From the NCBI RefSeq assembly GCF_013085255.1, contig NZ_JABFCX010000002.1:796501-860500 (forward strand): DNA of 64,000 bases. The letters run 5' to 3'. Of the stretch, positions 26,329 through 34,592 are shown in pieces. Position 1 is the first letter of the stretch. Every line of letters starts with the position of its first letter. This DNA comes from Parvularcula mediterranea (GTDB lineage Bacteria > Pseudomonadota > Alphaproteobacteria > Caulobacterales > Parvularculaceae). Under the pieces are notes generated by a model that saw only the letters and a program-made list of their open reading frames with translations, did no database searches and was not told the origin of the DNA. Both the position numbers and the translations under genes were made by a program.

Positions 26329-28002
26329 TCAGACGAACAGCGTTGCCGGATATTCCAGATACGCCTTCAGGCGCTGCACGAACTCGGCAGCTTCGTAGCC
26401 GTCGATGATGCGGTGATCGAAGCTCGAGGAGAGGTTCATGATCTTCCGCGCCTCGACCTGACCGTTGGCGTTGAAGCGCGGCAGGGTCTGAATCTTGTTC
26501 GGGCCGACGATCGCGACCTCCGGCCGGTTGATGATCGGCGTGGTGGTGACGCCGCCGATGGGGCCAAGGGAGGTAATGGTGATGGTCGAGCCGGACAGCT
26601 CCTCGCGCTTGGCCGTACCGTCGCGGGCCGCGCCTGAGAGGCGGACGACTTCCTCGGCCATGTCCCAGACGGAGAGCGTTTCCGCGTGGCGCATGACGGG
26701 GACCATGAGCCCATTGTCCGTCTGCGTCGCAACGCCGATATGGGCCGCGCCAAAGCGATTAATGATGCCCGCTTCGTCGTCATACTGAGCGTTCATCTGC
26801 GGGAAGTCTTCGAGGGTCCTGACCATCGCCTTGATGAAGAAAGGCAGCACGGTGAGCTTGGGCTGGTCAGCCCTTCGCACCTTGTTCATGTGCTGGCGCA
26901 GCTCTTCGGTCGCCGTCATGTCGACCTCGTCGACATAGGTGATGTGCGGGATGTGGCGCTTGGCCTCCTGCATCTTCTCGGCGATCTTGCGGCGAAGGCC
27001 GATGACCTTGATCTCCTCGACGTCCGTGTTCGGAGCGATGCTGGCGCCAGCGGGGGCTGCGGGCGCCCGGGAGAAGGCGTCGAGGTCCTCGTGGGTGATG
27101 CGGCCTTCGGGGCCGGAGCCTGCGACCTCGGCGAGATCGATGCCCTTGGTCATGGCCCGTGCACGGACGGCCGGAGCGGCAAGAGGCTTGCCGTCGCGCT
27201 TCACCGGCACGCGGCGCGGCGCGGAGGCTGCGGCAGGGGCAGCGTCGGGGCCGTCGGCGAGGACGGCTGCGCGTGCGAGTTCGGCTGGGTTCTCGGTCGG
27301 CTTGGCGCGGGGCGCGGCTGGCGTGGGCGCAGGGGCGGCAGGTTTCTCTTCCTTCGGCGCTTCCGCAGCGGGCGCGCTCGGGGCGGAAGCAGCTCCTCCG
27401 CTCACGGAGAGCTTGATGATCTCCGCACCCACCGCGACCGTGTCGCCCGGGGCAGCGCCGATCCATGTGACGGTCCCTGTGCGGGGGCTCGGGATTTCGA
27501 CGGTGGCCTTGTCGGTCATGACATCGGCGAGGTTCTGGTCGGGCTCGACCTTGTCGCCGACGGCGATGTGCAGCTCCACGATCTCGGCTTCGGTCACACC
27601 CTCGCCGACGTCAGGGAGCTTGATGACGTATTCGGAAGAACCGCTGGAGGCCTCGGGCGCAGGGGCGGGCGCAATATCGCCAGCCTCGGCGGCCTGCATC
27701 CGGTCCATGGGCTGCTCAGCAGGTGCTTCTTCTGCCTGCGGAGCTTCGGCAGAACCCTCGCCGCCCATCTCGATCTTGATGATCTCCGCGCCCACAGCGA
27801 CCGTGTCGCCCGGTTCGGCGCCGATCCAGACGACCTTGCCCTTGCGGGGGCTCGGCACCTCGACGGTGGCCTTGTCGGTCATCACGTCGACGAGGTTCTG
27901 GTCAGGTTCGACCATGTCACCGACCGCGACGTGCAGCTCCACGAACTCCGCCTCGGTCACGCCCTCGCCCACATCGGGCAACTTGATGGTGTAGGTGGTC
28001 AT
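26329..28002 (-). CDS. bkdB: Branched-chain 2-oxoacid dehydrogenase E2 (dihydrolipoyl acyltransferase)
   Basis: Core acyltransferase of the branched-chain 2-oxoacid dehydrogenase complex, 557 residues. It has two tandem lipoyl domains (about 1-80 and 123-205), each with the DKATVE site (Lys44 and Lys165). A Pro/Ala-rich linker leads to a peripheral E1/E3-binding domain near 255-300, then the catalytic domain with the terminal SFDHRIIDG (His and Asp). Two lipoyl domains are more than the single one in Pseudomonas BkdB. Its ATG overlaps the stop of the 65-codon gene (ATGA). No E3 gene follows. Confidence 0.93.
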   Translation of the reverse strand: MTTYTIKLPDVGEGVTEAEFVELHVAVGDMVEPDQNLVDVMTDKATVEVPSPRKGKVVWIGAEPGDTVAVGAEIIKIEMGGEGSAEAPQAEEAPAEQPMDRMQAAEAGDIAPAPAPEASSGSSEYVIKLPDVGEGVTEAEIVELHIAVGDKVEPDQNLADVMTDKATVEIPSPRTGTVTWIGAAPGDTVAVGAEIIKLSVSGGAASAPSAPAAEAPKEEKPAAPAPTPAAPRAKPTENPAELARAAVLADGPDAAPAAASAPRRVPVKRDGKPLAAPAVRARAMTKGIDLAEVAGSGPEGRITHEDLDAFSRAPAAPAGASIAPNTDVEEIKVIGLRRKIAEKMQEAKRHIPHITYVDEVDMTATEELRQHMNKVRRADQPKLTVLPFFIKAMVRTLEDFPQMNAQYDDEAGIINRFGAAHIGVATQTDNGLMVPVMRHAETLSVWDMAEEVVRLSGAARDGTAKREELSGSTITITSLGPIGGVTTTPIINRPEVAIVGPNKIQTLPRFNANGQVEARKIMNLSSSFDHRIIDGYEAAEFVQRLKAYLEYPATLFV

Positions 28003-28196
28003 GGTCTTTGCTCTTCGCTGATTTTTTTGGCGAGAAAATATCCGCCCACAAACAAGATGGCAGCTATGCCGAGCAAGCTACCCGTTAGGACGATCCACAT
28101 GTGGGGCGCCACCAAATAGAATATGAGGCCGAAGCTGCAGAGGAGCGAACCCCAAACCTTGGCGAGGTTCACTAGGATCCATCGCCACTCTTGCAT
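27999..28196 (-). CDS. Small two-helix membrane protein embedded in the bkd operon
   Basis: 65 residues, starting MQEWRWILVN. Two hydrophobic segments (about 15-33 and 36-55) and a charged tail (KKISEEQRP) predict an inner-membrane hairpin protein. It is coupled at both ends. Its ATG shares one base with the E1 beta stop (TGATG), and its stop shares four bases with the E2 start (ATGA). It would therefore be made together with the complex. No family is recognised. The neat coupling argues that it is real, but its role in the complex is unknown. Confidence 0.68.
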   Translation of the reverse strand: MQEWRWILVNLAKVWGSLLCSFGLIFYLVAPHMWIVLTGSLLGIAAILFVGGYFLAKKISEEQRP

Positions 28197-29233
28197 CACT
28201 TCGCCTCGACAACCTTCTTCAGCGCGTCGCCCACCCGTTTCGGGCCGGGGAAGTAGGTCCATTCCTGCGCGTGGGGGTACGGTGTATCCCAGCCGGTGAC
28301 GCGGACGATCGGTGCTTCGAGATGATAGAAGCAGCGCTCCTGGACGAGGCTCATCAGCTCGCCGCCGAAGCCTGAGGTCTTGGTGGCTTCGTGCACGATG
28401 ACGCAGCGGCCGGTTTTCTTGACCGAGGCTTCGATCGCCTCGAGGTCGAGGGGGATCAGCGAGCGGAGGTCGATGATCTCGGCGTCAACGCCGCTTTCGG
28501 CCTGGGCAGCTTCGCAGACATGGACCATGTTGCCGTAGCAGAGGACGGTGACGTCCTTCCCTGCACGGACGGTTTTAGCCTTGCCGAGCGGGACGGTGTA
28601 GTAGCCCTCGGGCACCTTGCCGTCCTCATGGTCCTTCCAGCCCTTGAGCGCGCGGTCGTGGTAGCCTTCGAAGGGGCCATTGTAGAGGCGCTTGGGCTCA
28701 AGGAAGATCACCGGGTCCGGGTCCTCGATCGAGGCGAGGAGAAGGCCCTTGGCGTCATAGGGGTTCGACGGGATCACCACCTTCAGGCCGCAGACATGGG
28801 TGAAGATCGCTTCGGGCGATTGGGAGTGGGTCTGCCCGCCATAGATGCCGCCGCCGGTCGGTGTACGGATCACGATGGGGCAGGTGAACTCGCCATTGGA
28901 GCGATAGCGCATCCGCGCCGCTTCCTGGCTGATCTGGTCGTAGGCGGGAGTGATATAGTCCGCAAACTGAATTTCGATAACAGGCTTCAGGCCATAGGCG
29001 GCCATGCCGATGCCGGTGCCGACAATGCCGCTCTCAGCGATGGGGCTGTCGAAGCAGCGGTTCGCGCCGTACTTCTCCTGGAGGCCAGCGGTGCAGCGGA
29101 AGACGCCGCCGAAATAGCCGGCGTCCTCGCCAAAGACGACGACATCGTCATCGCGCTCCATCGCGACGTCGTGGGCGTCGCGGATGGCTTCGATCATGTT
29201 CATCGAGCGGGTGTTGGAAAGCGTCTCGCTCAT
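28196..29233 (-). CDS. bkdA2: Branched-chain 2-oxoacid dehydrogenase E1 beta
   Basis: Beta subunit of the thiamine-dependent decarboxylase of the complex, 345 residues. Transketolase pyrimidine-binding domain motifs include VVVFGEDAGYFGGVFR and FNTPIAE-like FDSPIAESGIVGTGIGMA. The C-terminal transketolase domain includes IIDLRSLIPLDLEAI. The start ATG at 29233 lies 4 nt after the E1 alpha stop; an upstream in-frame start would overlap E1 alpha and add basic residues. Acts on the 2-oxoacids of Leu, Ile and Val. Confidence 0.93.
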   Translation of the reverse strand: MSETLSNTRSMNMIEAIRDAHDVAMERDDDVVVFGEDAGYFGGVFRCTAGLQEKYGANRCFDSPIAESGIVGTGIGMAAYGLKPVIEIQFADYITPAYDQISQEAARMRYRSNGEFTCPIVIRTPTGGGIYGGQTHSQSPEAIFTHVCGLKVVIPSNPYDAKGLLLASIEDPDPVIFLEPKRLYNGPFEGYHDRALKGWKDHEDGKVPEGYYTVPLGKAKTVRAGKDVTVLCYGNMVHVCEAAQAESGVDAEIIDLRSLIPLDLEAIEASVKKTGRCVIVHEATKTSGFGGELMSLVQERCFYHLEAPIVRVTGWDTPYPHAQEWTYFPGPKRVGDALKKVVEAK

Positions 29234-29237
29234 CGGA

Positions 29238-30503
29238 TCAGAACCCCGCTTCTTTTTTCTGCTCAAGGAGACGGCCGGGCATCTCCTCATAGACTTTCTC
29301 GAACATCTTGGCGGGGTCAGCGCCCTCGCCTGCGTGGACGAGGCCGACCTCTTCGGCGCGGTTTTCGGCTTCGCGCATTTCCTTTTCGGCAGCCTCTTCC
29401 AAGGCCGCGATCTCTTCGTCAGTCATCAGGCCACTGACGGTCATGTGCTGCTTGAGGCGGTCAAGCGGATCACCGAGGGGCCAGCTGCCGAGCTCTTCCT
29501 TCGGACGGTACTTGGTCGGATCATCCGAGGTGGAGTGCGCGCCGCCGCGATACGTCAGGAACTCAATCGCCACCGCGCCGAGACCTGCCCGCGCACGCTC
29601 CGCCGCGAGGCGGGTGGCGGCGATCACTGCGATGATGTCATTGCCGTCGACGCGGAGGGCCGGGAGGCCATAGCTCGCCATTCTGGTGGCGAAGGTGTTC
29701 TTGTCAGCGCCTGCGAACGCCGAAGTGGTCGAGATTGCCCACTGATTGTTCACGACACTGAGGATCACCGGCGCACGATAAACGGAGGCGAAGAGGTTGC
29801 CCTGGTGCCAATCGCCTTCTGCGGTCGCGCCGTCGCCGATATAGGCCATCGCGATCTTGTCGTCGCCCTTGATGGCCGAGGCCATGGCCCAGCCAACAGC
29901 CTGCGGCCACTGGGTGCCGAGATTGCCGGAGATGGTGAAGAAGCCATTGTCCTTGAACGAGTAGAGGACCGGGAGCTGCTTGCCCTCCAGCGGGTCCTTC
30001 TTGTTCGAGTAGATCTGGTTCATCATCGCCTCGGGGTCGATCCCGTTGACGAAGAGGATCCCCTGCTGACGGTAGGTCGGGAAGTGCATGTCCCCGTCAC
30101 GAAGCGCGAGGGCACAGCCCACCGCGATCGCTTCCTCGCCGAGGCACTGCATGTAGAAGCTGGTCTTGCCCTGGCGCTGGGCCCGCATCATCCGCTGGTC
30201 GAAGGCGCGGGTGCGGATCATGGCGGTGAGGGCTTCTTTCAAATCCTCTTCGGAGACCATCGAAGCCCAGTCGCCATGGGCCTTGCCGTCCATGTCGAGA
30301 ACGCGGAGCAGGCCGTCATGGAAGGGCTCGAACGCCTCCACCGGGGCTTCAGCGTCCAAAAGCGGCAGCTTGCCCGGCTCACCGAAGTCGAAGTTCGAGA
30401 AGTCTGGGGCCTCGCCCGGGCGTGCCGGGGGCTGGGGAACGCGGAAGCCGCGGTCAGAGGTCTTTGATCCCGTCATGTTTTCCGCATCCGCGAAGCCGTC
30501 CAT
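29238..30503 (-). CDS. bkdA1: Branched-chain 2-oxoacid dehydrogenase E1 alpha
   Basis: Alpha subunit of E1, 421 residues, binding thiamine diphosphate through GDGATAEGDWHQ...VVNNQWAIST. The GGAHSTSDD phosphorylation-loop-like segment is characteristic of branched-chain rather than pyruvate enzymes. A 75-residue N-terminal extension is also typical of this type. It is the first gene of bkdA1-bkdA2-orf65-bkdB. The first ATG (30503) is taken; a second Met nine codons later is possible. Confidence 0.93.
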   Translation of the reverse strand: MDGFADAENMTGSKTSDRGFRVPQPPARPGEAPDFSNFDFGEPGKLPLLDAEAPVEAFEPFHDGLLRVLDMDGKAHGDWASMVSEEDLKEALTAMIRTRAFDQRMMRAQRQGKTSFYMQCLGEEAIAVGCALALRDGDMHFPTYRQQGILFVNGIDPEAMMNQIYSNKKDPLEGKQLPVLYSFKDNGFFTISGNLGTQWPQAVGWAMASAIKGDDKIAMAYIGDGATAEGDWHQGNLFASVYRAPVILSVVNNQWAISTTSAFAGADKNTFATRMASYGLPALRVDGNDIIAVIAATRLAAERARAGLGAVAIEFLTYRGGAHSTSDDPTKYRPKEELGSWPLGDPLDRLKQHMTVSGLMTDEEIAALEEAAEKEMREAENRAEEVGLVHAGEGADPAKMFEKVYEEMPGRLLEQKKEAGF

Positions 30504-30712
30504 TCCCGTTCACTCCCAAGAATTTCCACGCCAGCTATTGCCAGAAACGTCCGCCCACGTCAGCGGTTCAACCCTGTGAAATCTCCGCGAGCGGCGCGAC
30601 TTTCCTTCGCGGTTGGGTGGGACATCACGCTGAATCCATCCCGCACTGCACCCATGAACCCATCGCATGTGCCCCGTGTTGCCTTTTCAACCAGCAACTA
30701 CGGAGACCGGCC

Positions 30713-31846
30713 ATGTCACAATCACTGCGCGAAGATGTCATCGAGCAGCTCACGCCGTTCCTGCCCGATCCCAAGCCAAACGGCGAGCTTCCCGAAGCTC
30801 GGACACTCTCCCTCCTCTTTCCCACCCCCGATGTCGATGGGAACCAGGAGAAGTGGGATCTCATCAAGAAGAACCTTTTGAGCGCCCTCGATAATGAGGA
30901 CCTGGCGCCAAAGGCCCAGCGCGAAGCCGTGTCCGGCATCGTCACCAGCCTCTCGCGCTCCGACCTGCCGCCGGGCGGCTTCGCGGTCTTCAGCGACGGC
31001 GAGAACACCCGCTACTTCGCCCTGCAGAGGCGTCCCGAGCCGCAGCTTTCCTTCGATAGCGCGCCCCTCACCGCTGCTGTCCTTGCCGATGCACAGGAAA
31101 GCCGCCGCTTCTGGCTGGCGGCCCTGGACGTCGAGGACCCAAGGCTCTTCCAGGTGACCGACGGCGTGATCGAGGACCGGACCCCTTCGGAGGTCATGAC
31201 CCTTTCTGAGCAGATGAAGATCACCGAGCCCATGGGCGCCGTGATCTGGCATTCGTCAGGCTCGGTGAAGCGCTCAGGCGCCCCGGCCAAGTTCCACGCT
31301 CTTGGTTCCGCGACGGAAGACGTGAAGAAGGACGACATCCAAAATGTCCTCACCGCCTTCGGCAACCAGATCGCCGACCGGGTGAAGGATCAGGACACGC
31401 TGATCATCGCAGGCGGCCCCGCCCGGTGCGGCCATTTCCGCGAGACCTTCAGCCACCAGAGCCTTCTCGACCGGGAGATCCATGCTGCCGGCGAAGGCCT
31501 CGATCAGGACGAGCTTCTCTCGAAAGCCTACGCGATCCTCAGCGAAGAAGCCGAAGCCGGGATCAAGGACGAGCTCGACAATCTCGACCTCTCCGACCCG
31601 ATCCGGGGGATCAACGATATCCGCACCGCGAGCCTGCGCGGCCAGATCGAGACGCTGATCATTTCGCCCGAGAGGCTCGGCCTGACGGAAGGCGAAGATG
31701 AGCTGATGGACGTGTCTTCAGCGCCTAATCAAGGCCTGATGGATCGGTCGGTTGCGATGGCCTACACGCTGAAAAATGGCGGCAGCCTCATCCTCTCGGC
31801 AGAAGCGTCGAAGGATGGCGCGGTTGCGAGCAAGCGCTTCGGCTGA
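30713..31846 (+). CDS. Bacterial eRF1-like (baeRF family) protein
   Basis: 377 residues. The middle and C-terminal pattern matches the bacterial archaeo-eukaryotic release factor (baeRF) superfamily: DGENTRYFALQRRPEP, FGNQIADRV, TLIIAGGPARCGHFRE, a GQIETLIISPERLGL strand, and the final EDELMDVSS...AYTLKNGGSLIL block. These proteins resemble eRF1 domains 2 and 3. They are thought to act on ribosomes, tRNA or peptidyl release, but the family is poorly characterised. I see no clear GGQ-like loop. The ATG at 30713 with GGAGACC upstream is preferred over longer in-frame starts. Divergent from bkdA1. Confidence 0.6.
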   Translation: MSQSLREDVIEQLTPFLPDPKPNGELPEARTLSLLFPTPDVDGNQEKWDLIKKNLLSALDNEDLAPKAQREAVSGIVTSLSRSDLPPGGFAVFSDGENTRYFALQRRPEPQLSFDSAPLTAAVLADAQESRRFWLAALDVEDPRLFQVTDGVIEDRTPSEVMTLSEQMKITEPMGAVIWHSSGSVKRSGAPAKFHALGSATEDVKKDDIQNVLTAFGNQIADRVKDQDTLIIAGGPARCGHFRETFSHQSLLDREIHAAGEGLDQDELLSKAYAILSEEAEAGIKDELDNLDLSDPIRGINDIRTASLRGQIETLIISPERLGLTEGEDELMDVSSAPNQGLMDRSVAMAYTLKNGGSLILSAEASKDGAVASKRFG

Positions 31847-31951
31847 ACCTGAGGCACGAACTGAACATTACAGAAAGTCCATGTTTGGTTTCATTGAAGG
31901 GTCTTCTGGCCATTCCCATTGTTGAGTCTCGATAAAGGGAGAGGAAACACC

Positions 31952-32590
31952 ATGAAGACCCTCAGTGCTCTTGGCGTCAGCGCAGCCGCTTTGCTTGCGG
32001 TGTCCAGTCAGGCTTCCGCAGAAGAAGTGACGTTCGATGAGACGGGCTTCACCAAAGTCGTCGCGACCGCCGGCGTCGATGTCTATGTCGCGGTCGGCTC
32101 GGCGTTCTCCGTCACCATGGAGACCAAGGGCGACCCCGATCAGGCGCGCGTTTCCAAGAGCGGTGACACGCTGACCCTCAGCCGCGAAGGCTGGAAGGGC
32201 ATGAATCTCGGCCGCTCGGCCAAGCTCGTCTACCGGGTGACCATGCCGTCGTTCGAAGGCGGTGAGTCCAAGGCTGGATCGGACCTCTTCATTGAAGGCA
32301 TTTCCGGCGGCGTCATCTATCTCGATTCAAGCGCAGGCTCGGACATCGTGGCATCGGGCACCTGTGACGAACTCGATGCCGAGGCCTCTTCGGGCTCGGA
32401 TATCGAAGCCTTCGACCTCGTCTGCAAAGAGGTCACCGCACGCGCATCGAGCGGTGCGGACATCGAAGTGACGGCCACGGGCAGCGTCAATGCCAAGGCA
32501 TCGAGCGGCGCTGACGTCACGGTCCGGGGCAATCCCGACAAGATCGACTCCCGGGACTCCAGCGGCGGGTCCGTCAGGGTGCAAAGCTAG
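31952..32590 (+). CDS. GIN-domain (DUF2807) secreted protein
   Basis: 212 residues. The signal peptide ends SSQASA near residue 23. The rest is a beta-helix-like repeat domain. From about residue 105, stretches such as AGSDIVASG, SSGSDIEAF, SSGADIEVT and SSGADVTVR recur every 15-20 residues, the pattern of the DUF2807/GIN putative adhesin-head domain. The AGGAAA SD supports the ATG at 31952. A strong terminator follows, so it is a single-gene unit. Function unknown; envelope or periplasmic location inferred. Confidence 0.8.
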   Translation: MKTLSALGVSAAALLAVSSQASAEEVTFDETGFTKVVATAGVDVYVAVGSAFSVTMETKGDPDQARVSKSGDTLTLSREGWKGMNLGRSAKLVYRVTMPSFEGGESKAGSDLFIEGISGGVIYLDSSAGSDIVASGTCDELDAEASSGSDIEAFDLVCKEVTARASSGADIEVTATGSVNAKASSGADVTVRGNPDKIDSRDSSGGSVRVQS

Positions 32591-32622
32591 GCGAAGCGCA
32601 CGCCCTAGATGTTTGAGAAACA

Positions 32623-32655
32623 AAGCCGCCCGGCTCTCGGGCGGCTTTTTCTTTG
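32623..32655 (+). terminator. Terminator after the GIN-domain gene
   Basis: AAGCCGCCC (32623-32631) and GGGCGGCTT (32639-32647) form a 9-bp stem with a 7-nt loop, followed by TTTCTTTGG. Confidence 0.88.
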
Positions 32656-32911
32656 GTTTTCCATCACAAGTGAGCGAAATCTTTCCCTTGGGACTTGTAA
32701 ACTGCGGTTTCTGGCTGTGCTTCGCGTCTTTTCGCGTTAGTCTGATCTTAGCGAGGAATGCCTGATCTGTGGGGGATTGGGCGCTAGGCCAGAGCATGAG
32801 GGAAACCCCTTGGCTCTACCTCTTAGAGGGGGATACGGCATGGCGATTGCAAGCATAAGGCGAGGTGGGCCCATAGTGGGACCGCGCACCCTCGTGAAGT
32901 GAGACCGTAGA
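32656..32911 (+). other. Upstream region of the polysaccharide genes
   Basis: This 256-base stretch holds no ORF with coding character. A possible weak stem (AGGG-AAA-CCCT near 32798-32810, flanked by GCCA/TGGC) is the only structure seen. No convincing -35/-10 pair or SD could be placed; the promoter of the following gene probably lies here. Confidence 0.4.
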
Positions 32912-34540
32912 ATGGAACGCTACAGCATCAATGACCTGATCAGGATCGGCCTCCGCCGCTTCTTCTGGGTCTTTATCCCGTTCACGATCATGCTGGCTGT
33001 GGGCCTCGTGGCCCTCAATGAAGTGCCTGCGCGTTACCAGTCGAAAGCGACCCTGATCGTTGCTGACCAGCAGGTTTCCGAGACCCTTGTTCAGTCCGCG
33101 ATCCAGGCCCTCGCCCAGGATCGCCTTGAGACGATCAAGCAGCAGGTCCGGGCCCGGGACAATGTCATCGCTCTCGCCCAGCAATTCGACCTCTTCGACC
33201 GCCAGTCGAAACAGCCTTTCTCGGCGCAGGTGGCCGATGTCCGCAACGACATCAGGATCTCGATCGAGAAAGTCTCGACCCGCCGTCGCAACCAGCCCAC
33301 CACCATCACCTTCGAAATCGGCTTCGTGCATGAAAACCCGCGCACCGCGTTCCGTGTCGCGAACCAGCTCGTCACCGACTTCCTCGACCAGAACGTCGAA
33401 AGCCGGATCGAAGCCGCCGAAGGCACCGCGGTCTTCTTCCGCGACGAAGCCCGCGATCTCCGCCGCCAGCTTGCCGATGTCCGCCAGGAGATCGCCGCCG
33501 TCCGCGAGGAGAACCCAGGCCTCACCCCGGACGCCGCAGACCTGACCCTGTCGCTCGTCCAGCGCCTGACCCAGGAGATCGACCGCGCCGAGGAGCGGAT
33601 CGAAGCCAGCAACGCCGAGCTCAGCCTGGTGCGCATGCAGCAGCCTCTCATCATCGATGCCAATGAGCGTGGTGACCTCGAGCGCGTGACCCTGCGCGAG
33701 AAGCGCCGTCAGCTCTCCGCGCTGCGCAGCCAGTATACCGACAGCTACCCTGAAGTGATCCGCGTGCAGGCTGAGGTCCTCGACCTTGAAGCCCGGCTCG
33801 ATCCCGATGCCTATGTCGCGCGCGCCAACGAGATCCTCGCAGACCTCAACGGCCGTATCGCCAACCGCGAGGGTCTTTCGACACGCGAGCTCCAAGAGAT
33901 GCGTGAGCGCCGCGACCGCGTCACCCAGCAGCTTGCCGAGGTGCGCCGCACCGGTGGTGACCAGAGCCTCGCCCGCCTCCAGTTCGAAACCAACGAAGCA
34001 ACGATCCTCCAGCGCCTGCGGGTTTACACCGAGCGCCTTGAGAGCCTTCGTACCGAGCTTGATGAGGTCGAAGGCCGTCTTGTCCAGATGCCTGCTGTCG
34101 CCGCCCAGATCGGCGCTCTCAAGAGCGATGAGAGCCGGATTATCCGCGCCCTCGACGAGTCCGTGGACAAGCTGGCCGAGGCCGAGCGTTCGGAGAACCT
34201 CGAAGAGCAACAGAAGGCCGAGCGGGTCGAGATCCTCGAGAGCCCGGTCATGCCTGACGTGCCGACCTCGCCGAACAAGCCGCAAGCTGCGGTCATGATC
34301 GCCGGTGTCGCTGGCGGTATCGCAGGTGCCCTCGGGCTTCTCCCGATCTTCCTCTTCCCCCGCATCGATTCAGGGCGCCAGCTTGGCCAGTCCCTGCCCG
34401 GTGTGACCGTGGTCGAGGTCCCCGAAATCATTGACGAAGAAGAGCAGAAGTTCCGCCGCATGGTCCTCATCGCCCTCGTGGCGCTGTCGATCCTGCTGAC
34501 GGCAGCCTGCGCCTTCCTCGCCTACAAGGTGCTCGTCTGA
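32912..34540 (+). CDS. Wzz-like polysaccharide chain-length determinant
   Basis: Inner-membrane polysaccharide co-polymerase, 542 residues. A membrane helix near residues 17-37 starts the Wzz domain. A very long periplasmic helical region (about 55-440) with heptad-like Arg/Glu/Leu coiled coils follows. The Pro-rich VMPDVPTSPNKP motif (residues about 438-449) precedes two more helices (about 452-475 and 517-540). The motif before a C-terminal helix is the Wzz/PCP signature. The arrangement resembles the chain-length proteins of exosortase-type exopolysaccharide loci. The tyrosine-kinase-like partner follows 52 nt later. Confidence 0.87.
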   Translation: MERYSINDLIRIGLRRFFWVFIPFTIMLAVGLVALNEVPARYQSKATLIVADQQVSETLVQSAIQALAQDRLETIKQQVRARDNVIALAQQFDLFDRQSKQPFSAQVADVRNDIRISIEKVSTRRRNQPTTITFEIGFVHENPRTAFRVANQLVTDFLDQNVESRIEAAEGTAVFFRDEARDLRRQLADVRQEIAAVREENPGLTPDAADLTLSLVQRLTQEIDRAEERIEASNAELSLVRMQQPLIIDANERGDLERVTLREKRRQLSALRSQYTDSYPEVIRVQAEVLDLEARLDPDAYVARANEILADLNGRIANREGLSTRELQEMRERRDRVTQQLAEVRRTGGDQSLARLQFETNEATILQRLRVYTERLESLRTELDEVEGRLVQMPAVAAQIGALKSDESRIIRALDESVDKLAEAERSENLEEQQKAERVEILESPVMPDVPTSPNKPQAAVMIAGVAGGIAGALGLLPIFLFPRIDSGRQLGQSLPGVTVVEVPEIIDEEEQKFRRMVLIALVALSILLTAACAFLAYKVLV

Positions 34541-34592
34541 TGAGCGCCGCATGTGATCACTCCAGCACGACCGGCAGAGGGGCCGGCATGGG

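Noticed and set aside
26686-28119. A long plus-strand frame over bkdB
   Set aside because: The minus frame has two lipoyl domains and the HxxxDG catalytic end; the plus frame lacks any motif.
32656-32911. Sigma-54-type promoter (TGGC...TTGCA) before the Wzz-like gene
   Set aside because: The GG-to-GC distance near 32845 is too short for a -24/-12 promoter.
32816-34285. A 489-codon minus-strand frame over the Wzz-like gene
   Set aside because: The plus strand carries all Wzz features with matching operon context. The minus frame has low-specificity Leu/Asp/Gly composition from antisense codons.
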